Source: Xanthomonas cannabis pv. cannabis (GTDB lineage Bacteria; Pseudomonadota; Gammaproteobacteria; Xanthomonadales; Xanthomonadaceae). From it: DNA of 53,316 nt. Below the pieces are notes generated by a model that made no database searches, had not been told where the DNA came from, and saw nothing but the letters and a program-made list of their open reading frames with translations. Below are positions 38,986 through 48,726 of the stretch, in pieces. The position numbers were made by a program, and so were the translations under genes. The stretch is taken from the NCBI RefSeq assembly GCF_000802365.1, contig NZ_JSZE01000021.1, forward strand, positions 1 to 53,316, read 5' to 3'. Numbering within the stretch: position 1 is the first letter of the stretch; every line of letters starts with the position of its first letter.

Positions 38986-41363
38986 CAGCTCTCGCTCTTG
39001 AGTTTGGCCAGCCGCAGCCAGGTATCGACCACGGTGTCAGGATTCAAGGACACCGACTCGATGCCTTCCTGCATCAACCATTCCGCCAGTTCCGGGTGAT
39101 CCGACGGCCCCTGGCCGCAGATGCCCACGTACTTGCCCTTGGCGCGCGCCGACTTGATCGCCATCGACAGCAGCTTCTTGACTGCCGGATTCCGCTCGTC
39201 GAACAGATGCGCCACGATCGACGAATCGCGATCCAGGCCCAGGGTGAGCTGGGTCAGGTCGTTGGAACCGATCGAGAAGCCGTCGAAGATGTCCAGGAAT
39301 TCATCGGCCAGCAGCGCGTTGGACGGCAGCTCGCACATCATGATGATCTTCAGGCCGTTCTCGCCCTGCTTGAGCCCGTTCTGCTCCAGCACCTCGATCA
39401 CCTTGCGGCCTTCTTCCAGCGTACGCACGAACGGGATCATCACCCAGAGGTTGTCCAGGCCCATCTCGTTGCGCACCTTCAGCACCGCCTTGCACTCCAG
39501 CGAAAACGCCTTGGTGAAGGACGGATCGACATAGCGGCTGGCGCCGCGGAAGCCGATCATCGGGTTTTCTTCATGCGGTTCGTAGCGTGAGCCGCCGATC
39601 AGGTTGGCGTACTCATTGGACTTGAAGTCCGACAGGCGCACGATCACCGTATTCGGCGCCACCGAGGCGGTGAGGGTGGCGATGCCCTCGGCCAAACGGT
39701 TGACGTAGAAGCTCACCGGGTCGCCATAGCCGGCGATCTTGGCGTCGATCTTCTTGCGGACATCGGCGTCCTGCTTGTCGTATTCCAGCAGCGCGTTCGG
39801 GTGGATGCCGATATGCGCGGCAATGATCATTTCCAGGCGCGCCAGGCCGATGCCGGCATTGGGCAACTGGCCGAAGTCGAAGGCGCGCTCCGGGTTGGCC
39901 ACGTTCATCATGATCTTGAGCGGGGCGGGCGGCATGTTGCCCAGGTCGGTGGTGGTGCGCTCGAACGCCAGCTCTCCGTCGTAGATGAAGCCGGTATCGC
40001 CTTCGGCGCAGCTCACGGTCACGCGCTGGCCGTCGCTGATGACCTCGGTGGCATTGCCCGAGCCGACCACCGCCGGCACGCCGAGCTCACGCGCGATGAT
40101 CGCCGCATGGCAGGTGCGCCCGCCACGGTTGGTCACGATCGCCGAGGCGCGTTTCATCACCGGCTCCCAATCGGGGTCGGTCATGTCGGCAATCAACACG
40201 TCGCCGGCCTGGACCCGATTCATGTCTTCCAGCGAGCGCACCACACGTGCGACGCCGCTACCGATCTTGGCACCGACTGCTCGACCTTCGACCAGGATCT
40301 TGGCGTCCTTGGCCTCCAGCGAGAAGCGCTCGATCTGGGTGGCGTGGCTGCGCGACTTCACCGTCTCCGGGCGCGCCTGCACGATGAACAGCTTGCCGCT
40401 GACACCGTCCTTGGCCCACTCGATATCCATCGGGCGGCCGTAATGCTTTTCGATGACCAGCGCCTGCTTGGACAGTTCCTGCACGTCCTCGTCGCTGATC
40501 GAGAAGGTACTGCGCAGCTCCACCGGCGTGTCTTCGATACGCACGCGTTCGCCCGGCACATCCGAATACACCATGCGAATGGCCTTGCTGCCCAGCGAGC
40601 GACGCAGGATCGCCGGCTTGCCAGCCGTGAGCGTGGGCTTGTAGACGTAGAATTCGTCCGGATTGACCGCGCCCTGCACGACCATCTCGCCCAGGCCGAA
40701 GCTGGAGGTGACGAACACCACGTCGCGGAAGCCGGATTCGGTGTCCAGCGTGAACAGCACGCCCGACGAACCCACGCCCGAGCGCACCATCAACTGCACG
40801 CCTGCCGACAGGAACACGTCCTCGTGCTTGAAGCCGTGATGCACGCGGTAGGCGATTGCACGATCGTTATAGAGCGAGGCGAACACTTCCTTGACCTTGT
40901 GCACCACATCGTCGGCGCCGGTCACGTTGAGGAAGGTTTCCTGCTGGCCGGCGAACGAGGCGTCCGGCAGGTCTTCTGCGGTGGCCGACGAACGCACCGC
41001 CACGGCCACTTCGCCGCCGCCGTTTTCGGCGCACAGCGTGTCGTAGGCAGTGCGGATGTCGCGGTCCAGCTCCGGTTGCAGCGGGGCGTCGATCACCCAG
41101 CCGCGGATTTCCTTGCCGGCCACGGTCAGGGCATTGACGTCTTCGACATCCAGCGTTTCGAGCTTGTCGAAAATGCGCTTGGACAGGTCGTTATGTGCGA
41201 TGAAGTCCTTGAAAGCCTCGGCGGTGGTCGCATATCCACCCGGAACCGACACGCCTAGCCCGGCCAGGTTGCCGATCATCTCGCCGAGCGAGGAATTTTT
41301 ACCGCCTACGCGGGCCAGATCGGCCAGGCGTAGCTCATGCAACCACAGGATATTCTCGTTCAA
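38985..41363 (-). CDS. ppsA: Phosphoenolpyruvate synthase
   Basis: Converts pyruvate and ATP to phosphoenolpyruvate, AMP and phosphate. The 792-residue protein (same length as in E. coli) has the ATP-grasp N-terminal domain ([35 protein letters not shown]), the phosphohistidine swivelling domain ([20 protein letters not shown]) and the C-terminal PEP-binding barrel ([26 protein letters not shown]). Start: a TTG at 41363 ([13 protein letters not shown]) matches the family N-terminus and has a GGAG ahead. It is divergent from its regulator ppsR. Confidence 0.96.
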   Translation of the reverse strand: MNENILWLHELRLADLARVGGKNSSLGEMIGNLAGLGVSVPGGYATTAEAFKDFIAHNDLSKRIFDKLETLDVEDVNALTVAGKEIRGWVIDAPLQPELDRDIRTAYDTLCAENGGGEVAVAVRSSATAEDLPDASFAGQQETFLNVTGADDVVHKVKEVFASLYNDRAIAYRVHHGFKHEDVFLSAGVQLMVRSGVGSSGVLFTLDTESGFRDVVFVTSSFGLGEMVVQGAVNPDEFYVYKPTLTAGKPAILRRSLGSKAIRMVYSDVPGERVRIEDTPVELRSTFSISDEDVQELSKQALVIEKHYGRPMDIEWAKDGVSGKLFIVQARPETVKSRSHATQIERFSLEAKDAKILVEGRAVGAKIGSGVARVVRSLEDMNRVQAGDVLIADMTDPDWEPVMKRASAIVTNRGGRTCHAAIIARELGVPAVVGSGNATEVISDGQRVTVSCAEGDTGFIYDGELAFERTTTDLGNMPPAPLKIMMNVANPERAFDFGQLPNAGIGLARLEMIIAAHIGIHPNALLEYDKQDADVRKKIDAKIAGYGDPVSFYVNRLAEGIATLTASVAPNTVIVRLSDFKSNEYANLIGGSRYEPHEENPMIGFRGASRYVDPSFTKAFSLECKAVLKVRNEMGLDNLWVMIPFVRTLEEGRKVIEVLEQNGLKQGENGLKIIMMCELPSNALLADEFLDIFDGFSIGSNDLTQLTLGLDRDSSIVAHLFDERNPAVKKLLSMAIKSARAKGKYVGICGQGPSDHPELAEWLMQEGIESVSLNPDTVVDTWLRLAKLKSES

Positions 41364-41505
41364 GCGCGATGCTCCGTATGGCCATCGCCCGAGCGGGCTG
41401 GATGGCCGCGTCCGTAGGAAGAAGCCGCTATGATGCAGTGCACAGCGGAATCTGCACAAGCATGAACCCGTAAGTTTTGGACACCAGTTCAAAGAGGTGG
41501 TCTTG

Positions 41506-42327
41506 ATGTCAACAATCCGGCCGGTGTTTTACGTCTCCGATGGAACCGGTATCACCGCTGAAACGATTGGGCACAGCCTGCTCACCCAGTTCAGCGGATT
41601 CAACTTCGTCACCGACCGCATGTCGTTCATTGATGATGCAGAAAAAGCGCGCGACGCCGCGATGCGGGTGCGCGCGGCCGGGGAGCGGTACCAGGTGCGT
41701 CCAGTGGTCGTCAATTCGTGCGTCGATCCACAGTTGAGCATGATCCTGGCCGAGAGCGGGGCGTTGATGCTGGACGTATTTGCGCCCTTCATCGAGCCGC
41801 TGGAGCGCGAGCTCAATGCGCCGCGCCATTCGCGCGTCGGGCGTGCACACGGCATGGTGGATTTCGAGACCTATCACCGCCGCATCAATGCGATGAACTT
41901 CGCCCTCAGCCATGACGACGGCATTGCGCTCAATTACGACGAGGCCGACGTGATCCTGGTCGCGGTATCGCGTTCGGGCAAGACGCCGACCTGCATCTAC
42001 CTGGCCTTGCATTACGGCATCCGCGCCGCCAACTATCCGCTGACCGAAGAAGACCTGGAAGACGAACGGCTACCGCCGCGCTTGCGTAATTACCGCAGCA
42101 AGTTGTTCGGTCTGACCATCGATCCGGAGCGTCTGCAGCAGATCCGCCAGGAACGTCGCGCCAATTCGCGCTACAGCGCGGCCGAAACCTGCCGCCGCGA
42201 GGTGGCCATTGCCGAGCGGATGTTCCAGATGGAACGCATTCCTTCGTTGAGCACCACCAATACCTCGATCGAGGAAATCTCCAGCAAGGTGCTGTCCACA
42301 CTGGGGCTGCAGCGCGAGATGTTCTGA
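41506..42327 (+). CDS. ppsR: Phosphoenolpyruvate synthase regulatory kinase/phosphorylase
   Basis: A bifunctional enzyme of the DUF299/PPDK regulatory protein family that switches PEP synthase off and on by ADP-dependent phosphorylation of a threonine next to its active histidine. The 273-residue protein has [34 protein letters not shown] (P-loop) and the closing [17 protein letters not shown]. The ATG at 41506 is chosen because AGAGGTGG lies six bases before it; a GTG at 41497 would be inside that site. Confidence 0.95.
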   Translation: MSTIRPVFYVSDGTGITAETIGHSLLTQFSGFNFVTDRMSFIDDAEKARDAAMRVRAAGERYQVRPVVVNSCVDPQLSMILAESGALMLDVFAPFIEPLERELNAPRHSRVGRAHGMVDFETYHRRINAMNFALSHDDGIALNYDEADVILVAVSRSGKTPTCIYLALHYGIRAANYPLTEEDLEDERLPPRLRNYRSKLFGLTIDPERLQQIRQERRANSRYSAAETCRREVAIAERMFQMERIPSLSTTNTSIEEISSKVLSTLGLQREMF

Positions 42328-42529
42328 GGCCGGGATTGGTAGGGGCGGAATTCGGGGGTGGGCAAGCAAGCGTCGCGTTCACGCTGCGGACGTATCGGCG
42401 GCGCGGCGGCCGGCTTGCCGGCAACCCAGCGGAAATCAAGCGGGCGGGGCAGTGCCTCGCCAAGGAAGGCCTGCGATCGGGGCCTCGTCAATGCTGCCCG
42501 TGCGGCAGCGCAGCGTGTAGGATCGGTGC

Positions 42530-43039
42530 ATGGCCCAAGCATTGAGCAAACTCGAAATCATCCCCCGCCTGAGCCGGTTTGGCTGGCTGATGGGGTTGTA
42601 TGCAGAAAACTTCCAGCACCTGACGCGTCTGTTCGCACCCGGCGATCTGGCGCCCGGGTCGTATGTGTCCTCGATCGGCGACGGCCTGGATTTGCGCCTG
42701 GATGTCATCGAGTGCCATCGCTACACCGTCGAACTGCGGCTGACCTACGACCTGTGCGACCCGGTCACCGGCGAGCCCGACCCGTCTGCCTACGTGCGTC
42801 TGTACCGCGATGCGCGCCAGGTTGAGACCACGCATTGCTACGTCGGCCGCCGCTGGCAGGACGTCATGGGGATGTTTCCGCCGCCGGCCGAGCTGATCAG
42901 CCATCGCATGCGCATGAACACCTTCCTGGGCAAATGGCTGGAGTACCTGGCCGAACGCGGTCACGGTGTCGCCACGCTGCAGCTGGATACCGACTACGTC
43001 GCGCCGCCGCGGCCCGGTTCGCAGGCCGCTGTCGGCTAA
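42530..43039 (+). CDS. DUF1249 family protein
   Basis: A 169-residue protein with the DUF1249 pattern: LMGLYAENFQHLTRLFA, YTVELRLTYDLCD, PSAYVRLYRDARQVE and a closing FLGKWLEYLAERGH. The family is found in gammaproteobacteria (YqiB-type), often near Nudix or cpdA genes; here a Nudix gene follows. Function unknown; no signal peptide or catalytic signature. Confidence 0.88.
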   Translation: MAQALSKLEIIPRLSRFGWLMGLYAENFQHLTRLFAPGDLAPGSYVSSIGDGLDLRLDVIECHRYTVELRLTYDLCDPVTGEPDPSAYVRLYRDARQVETTHCYVGRRWQDVMGMFPPPAELISHRMRMNTFLGKWLEYLAERGHGVATLQLDTDYVAPPRPGSQAAVG

Positions 43040-43264
43040 GACGCGAAACGCTGCCGTGGCTTGCGCGCCGCGTGCGGCCGATGGCAACGCTGGCATGTCG
43101 TCCATGTGGCGGCCTCGAGCGTTACCGGTGTGTTAGGCGGGTGGCATCTTCGGTCTTCCTGCGAGGACACCCGGTGTGCACGAGCATCCTGCACCGACCG
43201 GCCGTGTCGCGCGAGCCTTGACTGCATCGGTCATACTGCTGCGCTTCGTGTCAGATCCCGTGCC

Positions 43265-43753
43265 ATGCCCTATACCCCGATTGTTGCCACGCTTGGCTAC
43301 CTGCTGTCGCCGGACGGCACGCAGGTGCTGATGATCCACCGCAATGCGCGTCCCGGCGATCAGCATCTGGGCAAGTACAACGGGCTGGGTGGCAAGGTGG
43401 AGCCGGACGAGGACGTGCTGGCCTGCATGCGTCGCGAGATCCGCGAAGAGGCCGGCGTCGACTGTGGCGACATGCAGCTGCGCGGCACCATCAGCTGGCC
43501 CGGGTTCGGCAAGCAGGGCGAGGACTGGCTGGGTTTCGTCTTTCTGATCCGCAGTTTCCAGGGTACGCCGCACACCTCCAATCCGGAGGGCACGCTGGAA
43601 TGGATCCCGGTTGCGCAGATGGACCAGGTGCCGATGTGGGAAGGCGACCGCCATTTCCTGCCGCTGGTGTTCGATGGCGACCCGCGCCCGTTTCACGGCG
43701 TCATGCCCTACCGCGACGGACGCATGCAATCGTGGACGTACTCGCGCGTCTGA
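43265..43753 (+). CDS. Nudix hydrolase, MutT-like
   Basis: The 162-residue protein contains a full Nudix box, GGKVEPDEDVLACMRREI followed by REEAGV (residues about 43-66), preceded by MIHRNARPGDQHLGKYNGL. It most resembles 8-oxo-dGTP diphosphatase types such as MTH1/YtkD. Length and metal-binding glutamates are intact. Substrate not determined by sequence. 225 bases of non-coding DNA separate it from the DUF1249 gene. Confidence 0.9.
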   Translation: MPYTPIVATLGYLLSPDGTQVLMIHRNARPGDQHLGKYNGLGGKVEPDEDVLACMRREIREEAGVDCGDMQLRGTISWPGFGKQGEDWLGFVFLIRSFQGTPHTSNPEGTLEWIPVAQMDQVPMWEGDRHFLPLVFDGDPRPFHGVMPYRDGRMQSWTYSRV

Positions 43754-44109
43754 GGCGCGCGGGAGATTGCAGCGCCTGATCAGGTGTCTGCTGCCCTGGT
43801 CCGGACGCATGGTCGGCCGAGCGCTCCGCGGCCGCGCCGATGGCTGCACCGCGCTTGCACGCACTGCACCTGGCAGCGCCGCGCGCGCGCTTCAGTCAGG
43901 CCAGCGCGCGCGTCGCTACAGCGAGCACAACCCTGTTGCCCGCTGCAACGATACGCTGCCGGCATCGGCACCGACGTCGGTCCCGCGATGCGGTTGTGCA
44001 CTTCTCCACATCGCCTGTGGATGACGGCTGGGCAAGTCTGTGGACAACTACCCGGTGCCCTTGCGCTGCAATGTTGTCGAACTGGCTGGCGAAAGTTTCG
44101 CCAGGGCGC
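43754..44109. other. 356-base intergenic region between convergent genes
   Basis: No supported gene. It contains three near-consensus DnaA-box-like nonamers in a 46-base stretch (44002-44047). No terminator stem with T-run was recognised. Confidence 0.5.
44002..44047. promoter_or_regulatory. Cluster of three DnaA-box-like nonamers
   Basis: TTCTCCACA (44002-44010), TGTGGATGA (44016-44024) and TGTGGACAA (44039-44047) each differ from TTATCCACA or its complement by one base. The first two face each other. No replication genes are near, so it is not the origin; a DnaA-binding side site is possible. Confidence 0.35.
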
Positions 44110-44868
44110 TCATTGCGCCGTCCAGCCGCCGTCGATGGCGATCGACTGCCCGGTGATGTTGCGCGCGGCATGCGACATCAGGAAGGCCACCGTGCCGGCC
44201 AGCTCGTCGTATTCGATGAAGGCACCCTTGGGCATCGGCTTGAGCATCACATCGCGGATCACCGCATCTTCGGCGATGCCGCGGGTGCGGGCCTGGTCGG
44301 CAATCTGGCGCTCCACCAGCGGCGTACGCACATAGCTGGGGCAGAGCGTGTTGACGGTGAGGTCGCAGTCGGCGGTTTCCAGCGCGATCACCTTGGCCAG
44401 CCCGACCAGGCCGTGCTTGGCGGCCACATAGGCGCTCTTGTAGGGGCTAGCCACCAGCGAATGGATGCTGCCGATGTTGACGATGCGGCCATAGCCGGCC
44501 GCACGCATGCCGGGCAGCACCGCACGGCTGAGTCGCGCAGCGCCGGTCAGCATCACATCCACCAGCAGCGCCCAGCGCTGCATGGGGAAGTCTTCCAGCG
44601 CAGCCACCTGCTGCAGGCCGGCGTTATTCACCAGCACCTGGGGCGCGCGGGAAGCCTTAGCCAGGGCCTGCGCAATGCTGTCATCGTCGGTGACGTCCAG
44701 CGCCAGTGCCTCGGCCGAGCCACCCACATCGCGCAGTTGCTGCGCGATGTGGGCAGCGGCGGCATGGTCCATGTCGCTGACCAGCAGGTGGTGGCCATCG
44801 GTTGCCAGTTGGGCGGCGAGGCCGGCGCCAATGCCGCTGCCCGCGCCGGTGATCAGGATGCTGCGCAT
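44110..44868 (-). CDS. bdhA: 3-hydroxybutyrate dehydrogenase
   Basis: Oxidises 3-hydroxybutyrate to acetoacetate with NAD. The 252-residue short-chain dehydrogenase has ILITGAGSGIGAGLAAQLA (cofactor loop), VLVNNAGLQQVAALEDFP, the catalytic SIHSLVASPYKSAYVAAKHG (Ser, Tyr and Lys) and LCPSYVRTPLVERQI plus MLKPMPKGAFIEYDE, all typical of BdhA. It lies near the PHA synthase genes, in keeping with turnover of polyhydroxybutyrate. Confidence 0.92.
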   Translation of the reverse strand: MRSILITGAGSGIGAGLAAQLATDGHHLLVSDMDHAAAAHIAQQLRDVGGSAEALALDVTDDDSIAQALAKASRAPQVLVNNAGLQQVAALEDFPMQRWALLVDVMLTGAARLSRAVLPGMRAAGYGRIVNIGSIHSLVASPYKSAYVAAKHGLVGLAKVIALETADCDLTVNTLCPSYVRTPLVERQIADQARTRGIAEDAVIRDVMLKPMPKGAFIEYDELAGTVAFLMSHAARNITGQSIAIDGGWTAQ

Positions 44869-44997
44869 CGGGTGTCCTTGAGCAGTGCGTGGCCCGGAGC
44901 GGCCACGCTGGTTGTCAGCCTAGCGGAGGATGCCGAAACGGTCGCCTGCCTGGCGCGCGCGCGTTACCCTTTGCGCCTCGTTCTGATCAGGTTCCGC

Positions 44998-45612
44998 ATG
45001 AAACGCCATTTCTCGATGCTGCGCGATTTCCAACTGGCGGACTGGTTCACGCTGGCCAATGCCTTCTGTGGCACCGGAGCGGTGTTTGCGGCAATGCGCT
45101 TCCTGCAGGACGGCCACCGTGGCGATCTGCTGCTGGGTATGGCGCTGATTCCGCTCGCGTTCGTCTTCGACGCGCTCGACGGGCATGTCGCGCGCTGGCG
45201 CAAGGCGTCCTCCACGCTCGGCCGCGAACTGGATTCGCTGGCGGATGTGATTTCCTTTGGTGTGGCGCCGGCAGCGCTCGGCTACGCCTGCGGCATGCGC
45301 GGCGGTTGGGACTGGCTGGTGCTGAGCTACTTCGTCTGCTGCGGGGTCAGCCGGCTGGCGCGCTACAACGTGACCGCCGAAGAGATCGCCGGCGACGCCG
45401 ACAAGGTGCCGTACTTCGAAGGCACGCCGATTCCGACCAGCCTGGTGCTGGTGATCCTGCTTGCGGTGGCCGCCAGCAGCGGGCACATCGGCCAGACCTT
45501 GTGGTGGGGGCAGTGGCAGCTCGGGCCGTGGCAGTTCCACCCGCTGGTGCTGCTGTTTGCCATCTCCGGCTCGCTGATGATCAGCAAGACCTTGCGGATC
45601 CCCAAACCCTGA
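44998..45612 (+). CDS. pssA: CDP-diacylglycerol-serine O-phosphatidyltransferase-like enzyme
   Basis: A 204-residue membrane protein of the CDP-alcohol phosphatidyltransferase family. The active-site signature D-G-x2-A-R-x8-G-x3-D-x3-D is complete: DALDGHVARWRK, then LGRELDSLADVISFGVAP. About six membrane helices. The size and the LADWFTLANAFCGTGAVF opening fit phosphatidylserine synthase type II; another alcohol acceptor is possible. phaE follows after 55 bases. Confidence 0.85.
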   Translation: MKRHFSMLRDFQLADWFTLANAFCGTGAVFAAMRFLQDGHRGDLLLGMALIPLAFVFDALDGHVARWRKASSTLGRELDSLADVISFGVAPAALGYACGMRGGWDWLVLSYFVCCGVSRLARYNVTAEEIAGDADKVPYFEGTPIPTSLVLVILLAVAASSGHIGQTLWWGQWQLGPWQFHPLVLLFAISGSLMISKTLRIPKP

Positions 45613-45667
45613 CCGGCACGCGCGGGCGCACGCGGTAGGATGGCTGGGTGGACGGTCACGGGAGGGG

Positions 45668-46891
45668 ATGATGGCAAGCAGCGGTTCGGACAACGGCAAC
45701 TTCGAGGACAAGGCTCGCCAGTACTGGAGCGCCTGGGGAGATGCCATGCGTCACGGTCAGTCCGCCGCTGGGGCGCAGCCACCGCCGGGCCCGCCAGGCG
45801 AGGCCCCGCAGGACTGGCGCAAGGCCGTTGACTGGTGGTCGCAGTTGTTGCCCACCCAGGCCGCGCCGCAGGCGCAGGAGGCGATCGACCGCTTCCGGAC
45901 CCAGGCCGGAGGCTGGTTCGGCACCATGCAGCAGGTAGCCGCCCAGTTTGCCGGCCGCGATACCTCGGCCAACGAAGTCTCCGATGCCTGGCGGCGCGCC
46001 GTGCAGGGGCAGGGCGAACAATTGATGCAATGGACGCTGGGCTCGCTGCGCGGCGGCAGCCCCGGCGGGTTCGACCCGTGGCTGCAGGAGGCTGCGCAGA
46101 CCCTGGGCAGGTGGCGCGAAGAAAATGCGCCGTGGCTGGACATGCCCGCGTTTGGCCTCAATCGCAATCATCAGGCCCGGCTGCAGAAGCTTGCCCGCGC
46201 GCAGCAGGAGTATCAGGCGCAGTCGCAGGCGTACGGCGAGCAGCTGAAGGCCGCAATCGAGCAGGCGTTCAGCCGGTTCACCAGCAAGCTGGGCGAGCAC
46301 GAAAGCAGCGGCAGTCAGCTGACCAGTGCGCGCGCCTTGTTCGATCTGTGGATCGAGGCAGCTGAAGAGTCCTACGCCGATGTGGCCCTGTCGGACCAGT
46401 TTCGCCAGGTGTACGGCGGGTTTGCCAATGCGCATATGCGGTTGCGCGCCGCCCTGCAGGAAGAAGTCGAACAGCTCAGCGAACGCTTCGGGATGCCGAC
46501 GCGCTCGGAAATGGATGCCGCCCACCGCCGCATCGCAGACCTGGAACGCGTGGTGCGGCGCATGCTGCGCAGCGGCGTGGGCGTCAGCCCCGCCGGCAAG
46601 CCTGCGCAGGCCGCGCCGGCCGATCCGGGTGCTGCGGCACCGTCCAGGCGTGCAGCGCACCCCAATGCCGGAACGGCGCCCGGGCGTTCGGCATCGACCG
46701 ACGCGGGCAAGCAGTCTGCAGCAAGGGCGGCGGCCCCCAAGACGGCGTCGTCGGCAAACCCTGCAGTGAAGAAGACCGCTGCAGCAAGACCTGCATCCAC
46801 GCCTGCCTCGAGGCCCACCTCGACAGCGAGGCCGGCTACGTCGCCCGGCCGCAAGCCGGCCGCAGGCAGGTCACGTGGAGCCAAGGCATGA
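45668..46891 (+). CDS. phaE: Class III poly(3-hydroxyalkanoate) synthase subunit PhaE
   Basis: Non-catalytic partner of PhaC in the class III synthase. The 407-residue protein is mostly helical through about residue 300 (DKARQYWSAWGDAMRHG, YGEQLKAAIEQAFSRFTSKL, SEMDAAHRRIADLERVVRRM) as in PhaE. Residues 309-407 are an unusual tail made almost only of Ala, Pro, Ser, Thr, Lys and Arg, with 17 basic and 2 acidic residues, resembling histone H1-like or PhaF-like DNA-binding tails. Two adjacent ATG codons are possible starts; GGAGGGG is close by. Its stop overlaps phaC. Confidence 0.9.
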   Translation: MMASSGSDNGNFEDKARQYWSAWGDAMRHGQSAAGAQPPPGPPGEAPQDWRKAVDWWSQLLPTQAAPQAQEAIDRFRTQAGGWFGTMQQVAAQFAGRDTSANEVSDAWRRAVQGQGEQLMQWTLGSLRGGSPGGFDPWLQEAAQTLGRWREENAPWLDMPAFGLNRNHQARLQKLARAQQEYQAQSQAYGEQLKAAIEQAFSRFTSKLGEHESSGSQLTSARALFDLWIEAAEESYADVALSDQFRQVYGGFANAHMRLRAALQEEVEQLSERFGMPTRSEMDAAHRRIADLERVVRRMLRSGVGVSPAGKPAQAAPADPGAAAPSRRAAHPNAGTAPGRSASTDAGKQSAARAAAPKTASSANPAVKKTAAARPASTPASRPTSTARPATSPGRKPAAGRSRGAKA

Positions 46892-47961
46892 AAGGGCCGT
46901 TGGGATTCAGTGCCGAAGACCTGATGCAGGAAACCCTGTCGCTGCAGCGCAAGTTGCGCGAGGGCCTCAAGTTGCTGCCCGGCGTGGAAGACGTCGACTA
47001 CGGGGTGACCGAGCGCGAAGAGATCTGGCGCGACGGCAAGGTGGTGCTGTACCGCTTTGTCGGCGATCAGGCGCCGGTGGCCAGGACGCCGCTGCTGATC
47101 GTGTATGCGCTGGTCAACCGGCCCTACATGGTGGACCTGCAGGCCGACCGATCGCTGGTCAAGGGGCTGCTGAGCCACGGCCAGGATGTCTATGTGCTGG
47201 ACTGGGGCTACCCGGACCGTTCCGAGCGCTACCTCACCCTCGAAGACTATCTGCTGCGTTACATCGATGGCGCCGTGGATCACCTACGCGCGCATGCGTG
47301 GCTGGACGCGGTCGACGTGCTCGGCATCTGCCAGGGCGGCACGTTCTCGCTGTGCTACGCCGCGCTGCAACGCCACAAGGTGCGCAACCTGATCACCATG
47401 GTCACGCCGGTGGATTTCCACACTCCCGACAACATGCTGTCCAACTGGGCGCGCATGGTCGATGTGGACCTGTTCGTCGACACCATGGGCAACGTGCCGG
47501 CGGATCTGATGAACGCCAGTTACCTGATGCTCAAACCGTTCCGGCTCAATCTGCAGAAGTATGTCGGCTTGCTAGACATTCTGGACGACAAGCAGGCGCT
47601 GGAAGATTTCCTGCGCATGGAAAAATGGATATTCGACTCGCCCGATCTGGCCGGCGAAGCGTTCCGCGAGTTCGTCACCTTGTTCTATCAACGTAATGGA
47701 CTGGTGACCGGGCAGGTGGCCATCGGCGGGCAGGCGGTGGATCTGCAGGACGTGGACATGCCGGTTCTCAACATCTACGCCGAGCACGATCATCTGGTGC
47801 CGCCCGACGCTTCGCGTGCGTTGCGCGGGCTGGTGGGAAGCCAGGATTACAGCGAGCTGAGTTTTCGCGGCGGGCATATCGGCATCTACGTGTCCGGGCG
47901 TGCGCAGCGCGAGGTGCCGGTGGCCATCCATCGTTGGCTGCAGGCGCGCGACGGCCGCTGA
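46888..47961 (+). CDS. phaC: Class III poly(3-hydroxyalkanoate) synthase subunit PhaC
   Basis: Polymerises 3-hydroxyacyl-CoA into storage polyester. The 357-residue alpha/beta-hydrolase has the catalytic triad C148 (GICQGGTFSLCYA), D301 (NIYAEHDHLVPP) and H330 (RGGHIGIYVSG), which lines up one position from the well-known class III enzyme of Allochromatium. The LVYALVNRPYMVDLQADRS and VYVLDWGYPDRSER stretches are typical. Translationally coupled to phaE by ATGA. Confidence 0.96.
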   Translation: MKGPLGFSAEDLMQETLSLQRKLREGLKLLPGVEDVDYGVTEREEIWRDGKVVLYRFVGDQAPVARTPLLIVYALVNRPYMVDLQADRSLVKGLLSHGQDVYVLDWGYPDRSERYLTLEDYLLRYIDGAVDHLRAHAWLDAVDVLGICQGGTFSLCYAALQRHKVRNLITMVTPVDFHTPDNMLSNWARMVDVDLFVDTMGNVPADLMNASYLMLKPFRLNLQKYVGLLDILDDKQALEDFLRMEKWIFDSPDLAGEAFREFVTLFYQRNGLVTGQVAIGGQAVDLQDVDMPVLNIYAEHDHLVPPDASRALRGLVGSQDYSELSFRGGHIGIYVSGRAQREVPVAIHRWLQARDGR

Positions 47962-48067
47962 CGGACGGGCGGTTGCACTGGCCGGGAGGGGATCGTCCTG
48001 AAAGTCCGTCACGGTTCGCTGTCGTCGGTGTTTCTAGACTGACCGCCACGTTTCCAGGAGTCTGCCC

Positions 48068-48265
48068 ATGGCCACCACCGCACTGTCCCGTTCTCTCAAC
48101 GATCGCATGATTGCCGGCGTCGTCGGTGGCATCGCGCGCCGCTTCGGCTGGAGCTCCACGCTGCTGCGCGTGTTGTTCGTCATCGTCTCGATCGCCTCGG
48201 CCGCGTTCCCCGGCATCCTGGTCTATCTGATCCTGTGGCTGCTGATTCCCAACCAGGCCGATTGA
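48068..48265 (+). CDS. PspC domain membrane protein
   Basis: A 65-residue protein that is just a PspC domain: LNDRMIAGVVGGIARRFGWS, then STLLRVLFVIVSIASAAFPG and VYLILWLLIPNQAD. PspC-type proteins sense envelope stress in the phage-shock response, but stand-alone short ones have no proven role. CCAGGAGT lies nine bases before the ATG. The next gene starts within its stop codon. Confidence 0.9.
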   Translation: MATTALSRSLNDRMIAGVVGGIARRFGWSSTLLRVLFVIVSIASAAFPGILVYLILWLLIPNQAD

Positions 48266-48726
48266 ACCCGGCGCCGCGCGGGCGAGCGGCCCTGCTGCTC
48301 CTGGGCGCGTTATGGACCGTCCCCAATACCGCGCTCGGCGTGTTGCTGGGTCTCATCGGTAGCTGTGGTGGGGCACGTCCGCGTTGGTCGCCTCAGGAAC
48401 ATGCCATCGTCTTTCATGCCTGGCCGTGGGGGCCGGGCGGGGCGATGACGTTTGGCAATGTGATCCTGCTCAAGGGGACATCGCTGGACCTGCAGTGCAG
48501 CACCTACGCACATGCGGCCGGCCGGTGTGAACATACTCCGGTGCGGCTGGGGGACCACGAGCGTGCGCATGTCTATCAATACATGGTGCTCGGGCCGCTG
48601 TTTCTGCCGGTGTATCTGCTGTGTGGCGGCATCCACGTGCGCAACCCGCTGGAGCGGGCGGCCGATGCCTATGCCCTGCATGGGCGGGGATGGTGGCCAT
48701 GGCCGGTCCGGGGCCTGATGCGCTGA
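48262..48726 (+). CDS. Small membrane protein with HExxH metalloprotease-like motif
   Basis: A 154-residue protein from a TTG start that overlaps the PspC stop (TTGA). It has an N-terminal hydrophobic segment (LLLLGALWTVPNTALGVLLG), a middle beta-rich part, then H99-E100-R101-A102-H103 (GDHERAHVYQYMVLGPLFLP) with a following hydrophobic segment and E131 in NPLERAADAYALHG. HExxH with a later Glu is the gluzincin zinc-binding pattern. I do not recognise a named family. No ATG in frame gives a sensible start. It may be an envelope protease tied to the PspC protein (inference). Confidence 0.75.
   Translation: MNPAPRGRAALLLLGALWTVPNTALGVLLGLIGSCGGARPRWSPQEHAIVFHAWPWGPGGAMTFGNVILLKGTSLDLQCSTYAHAAGRCEHTPVRLGDHERAHVYQYMVLGPLFLPVYLLCGGIHVRNPLERAADAYALHGRGWWPWPVRGLMR

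Noticed and set aside
44002..44047. Replication origin
   Set aside because: Only three imperfect boxes, no AT-rich unwinding region and no dnaA, dnaN or gyrB nearby.
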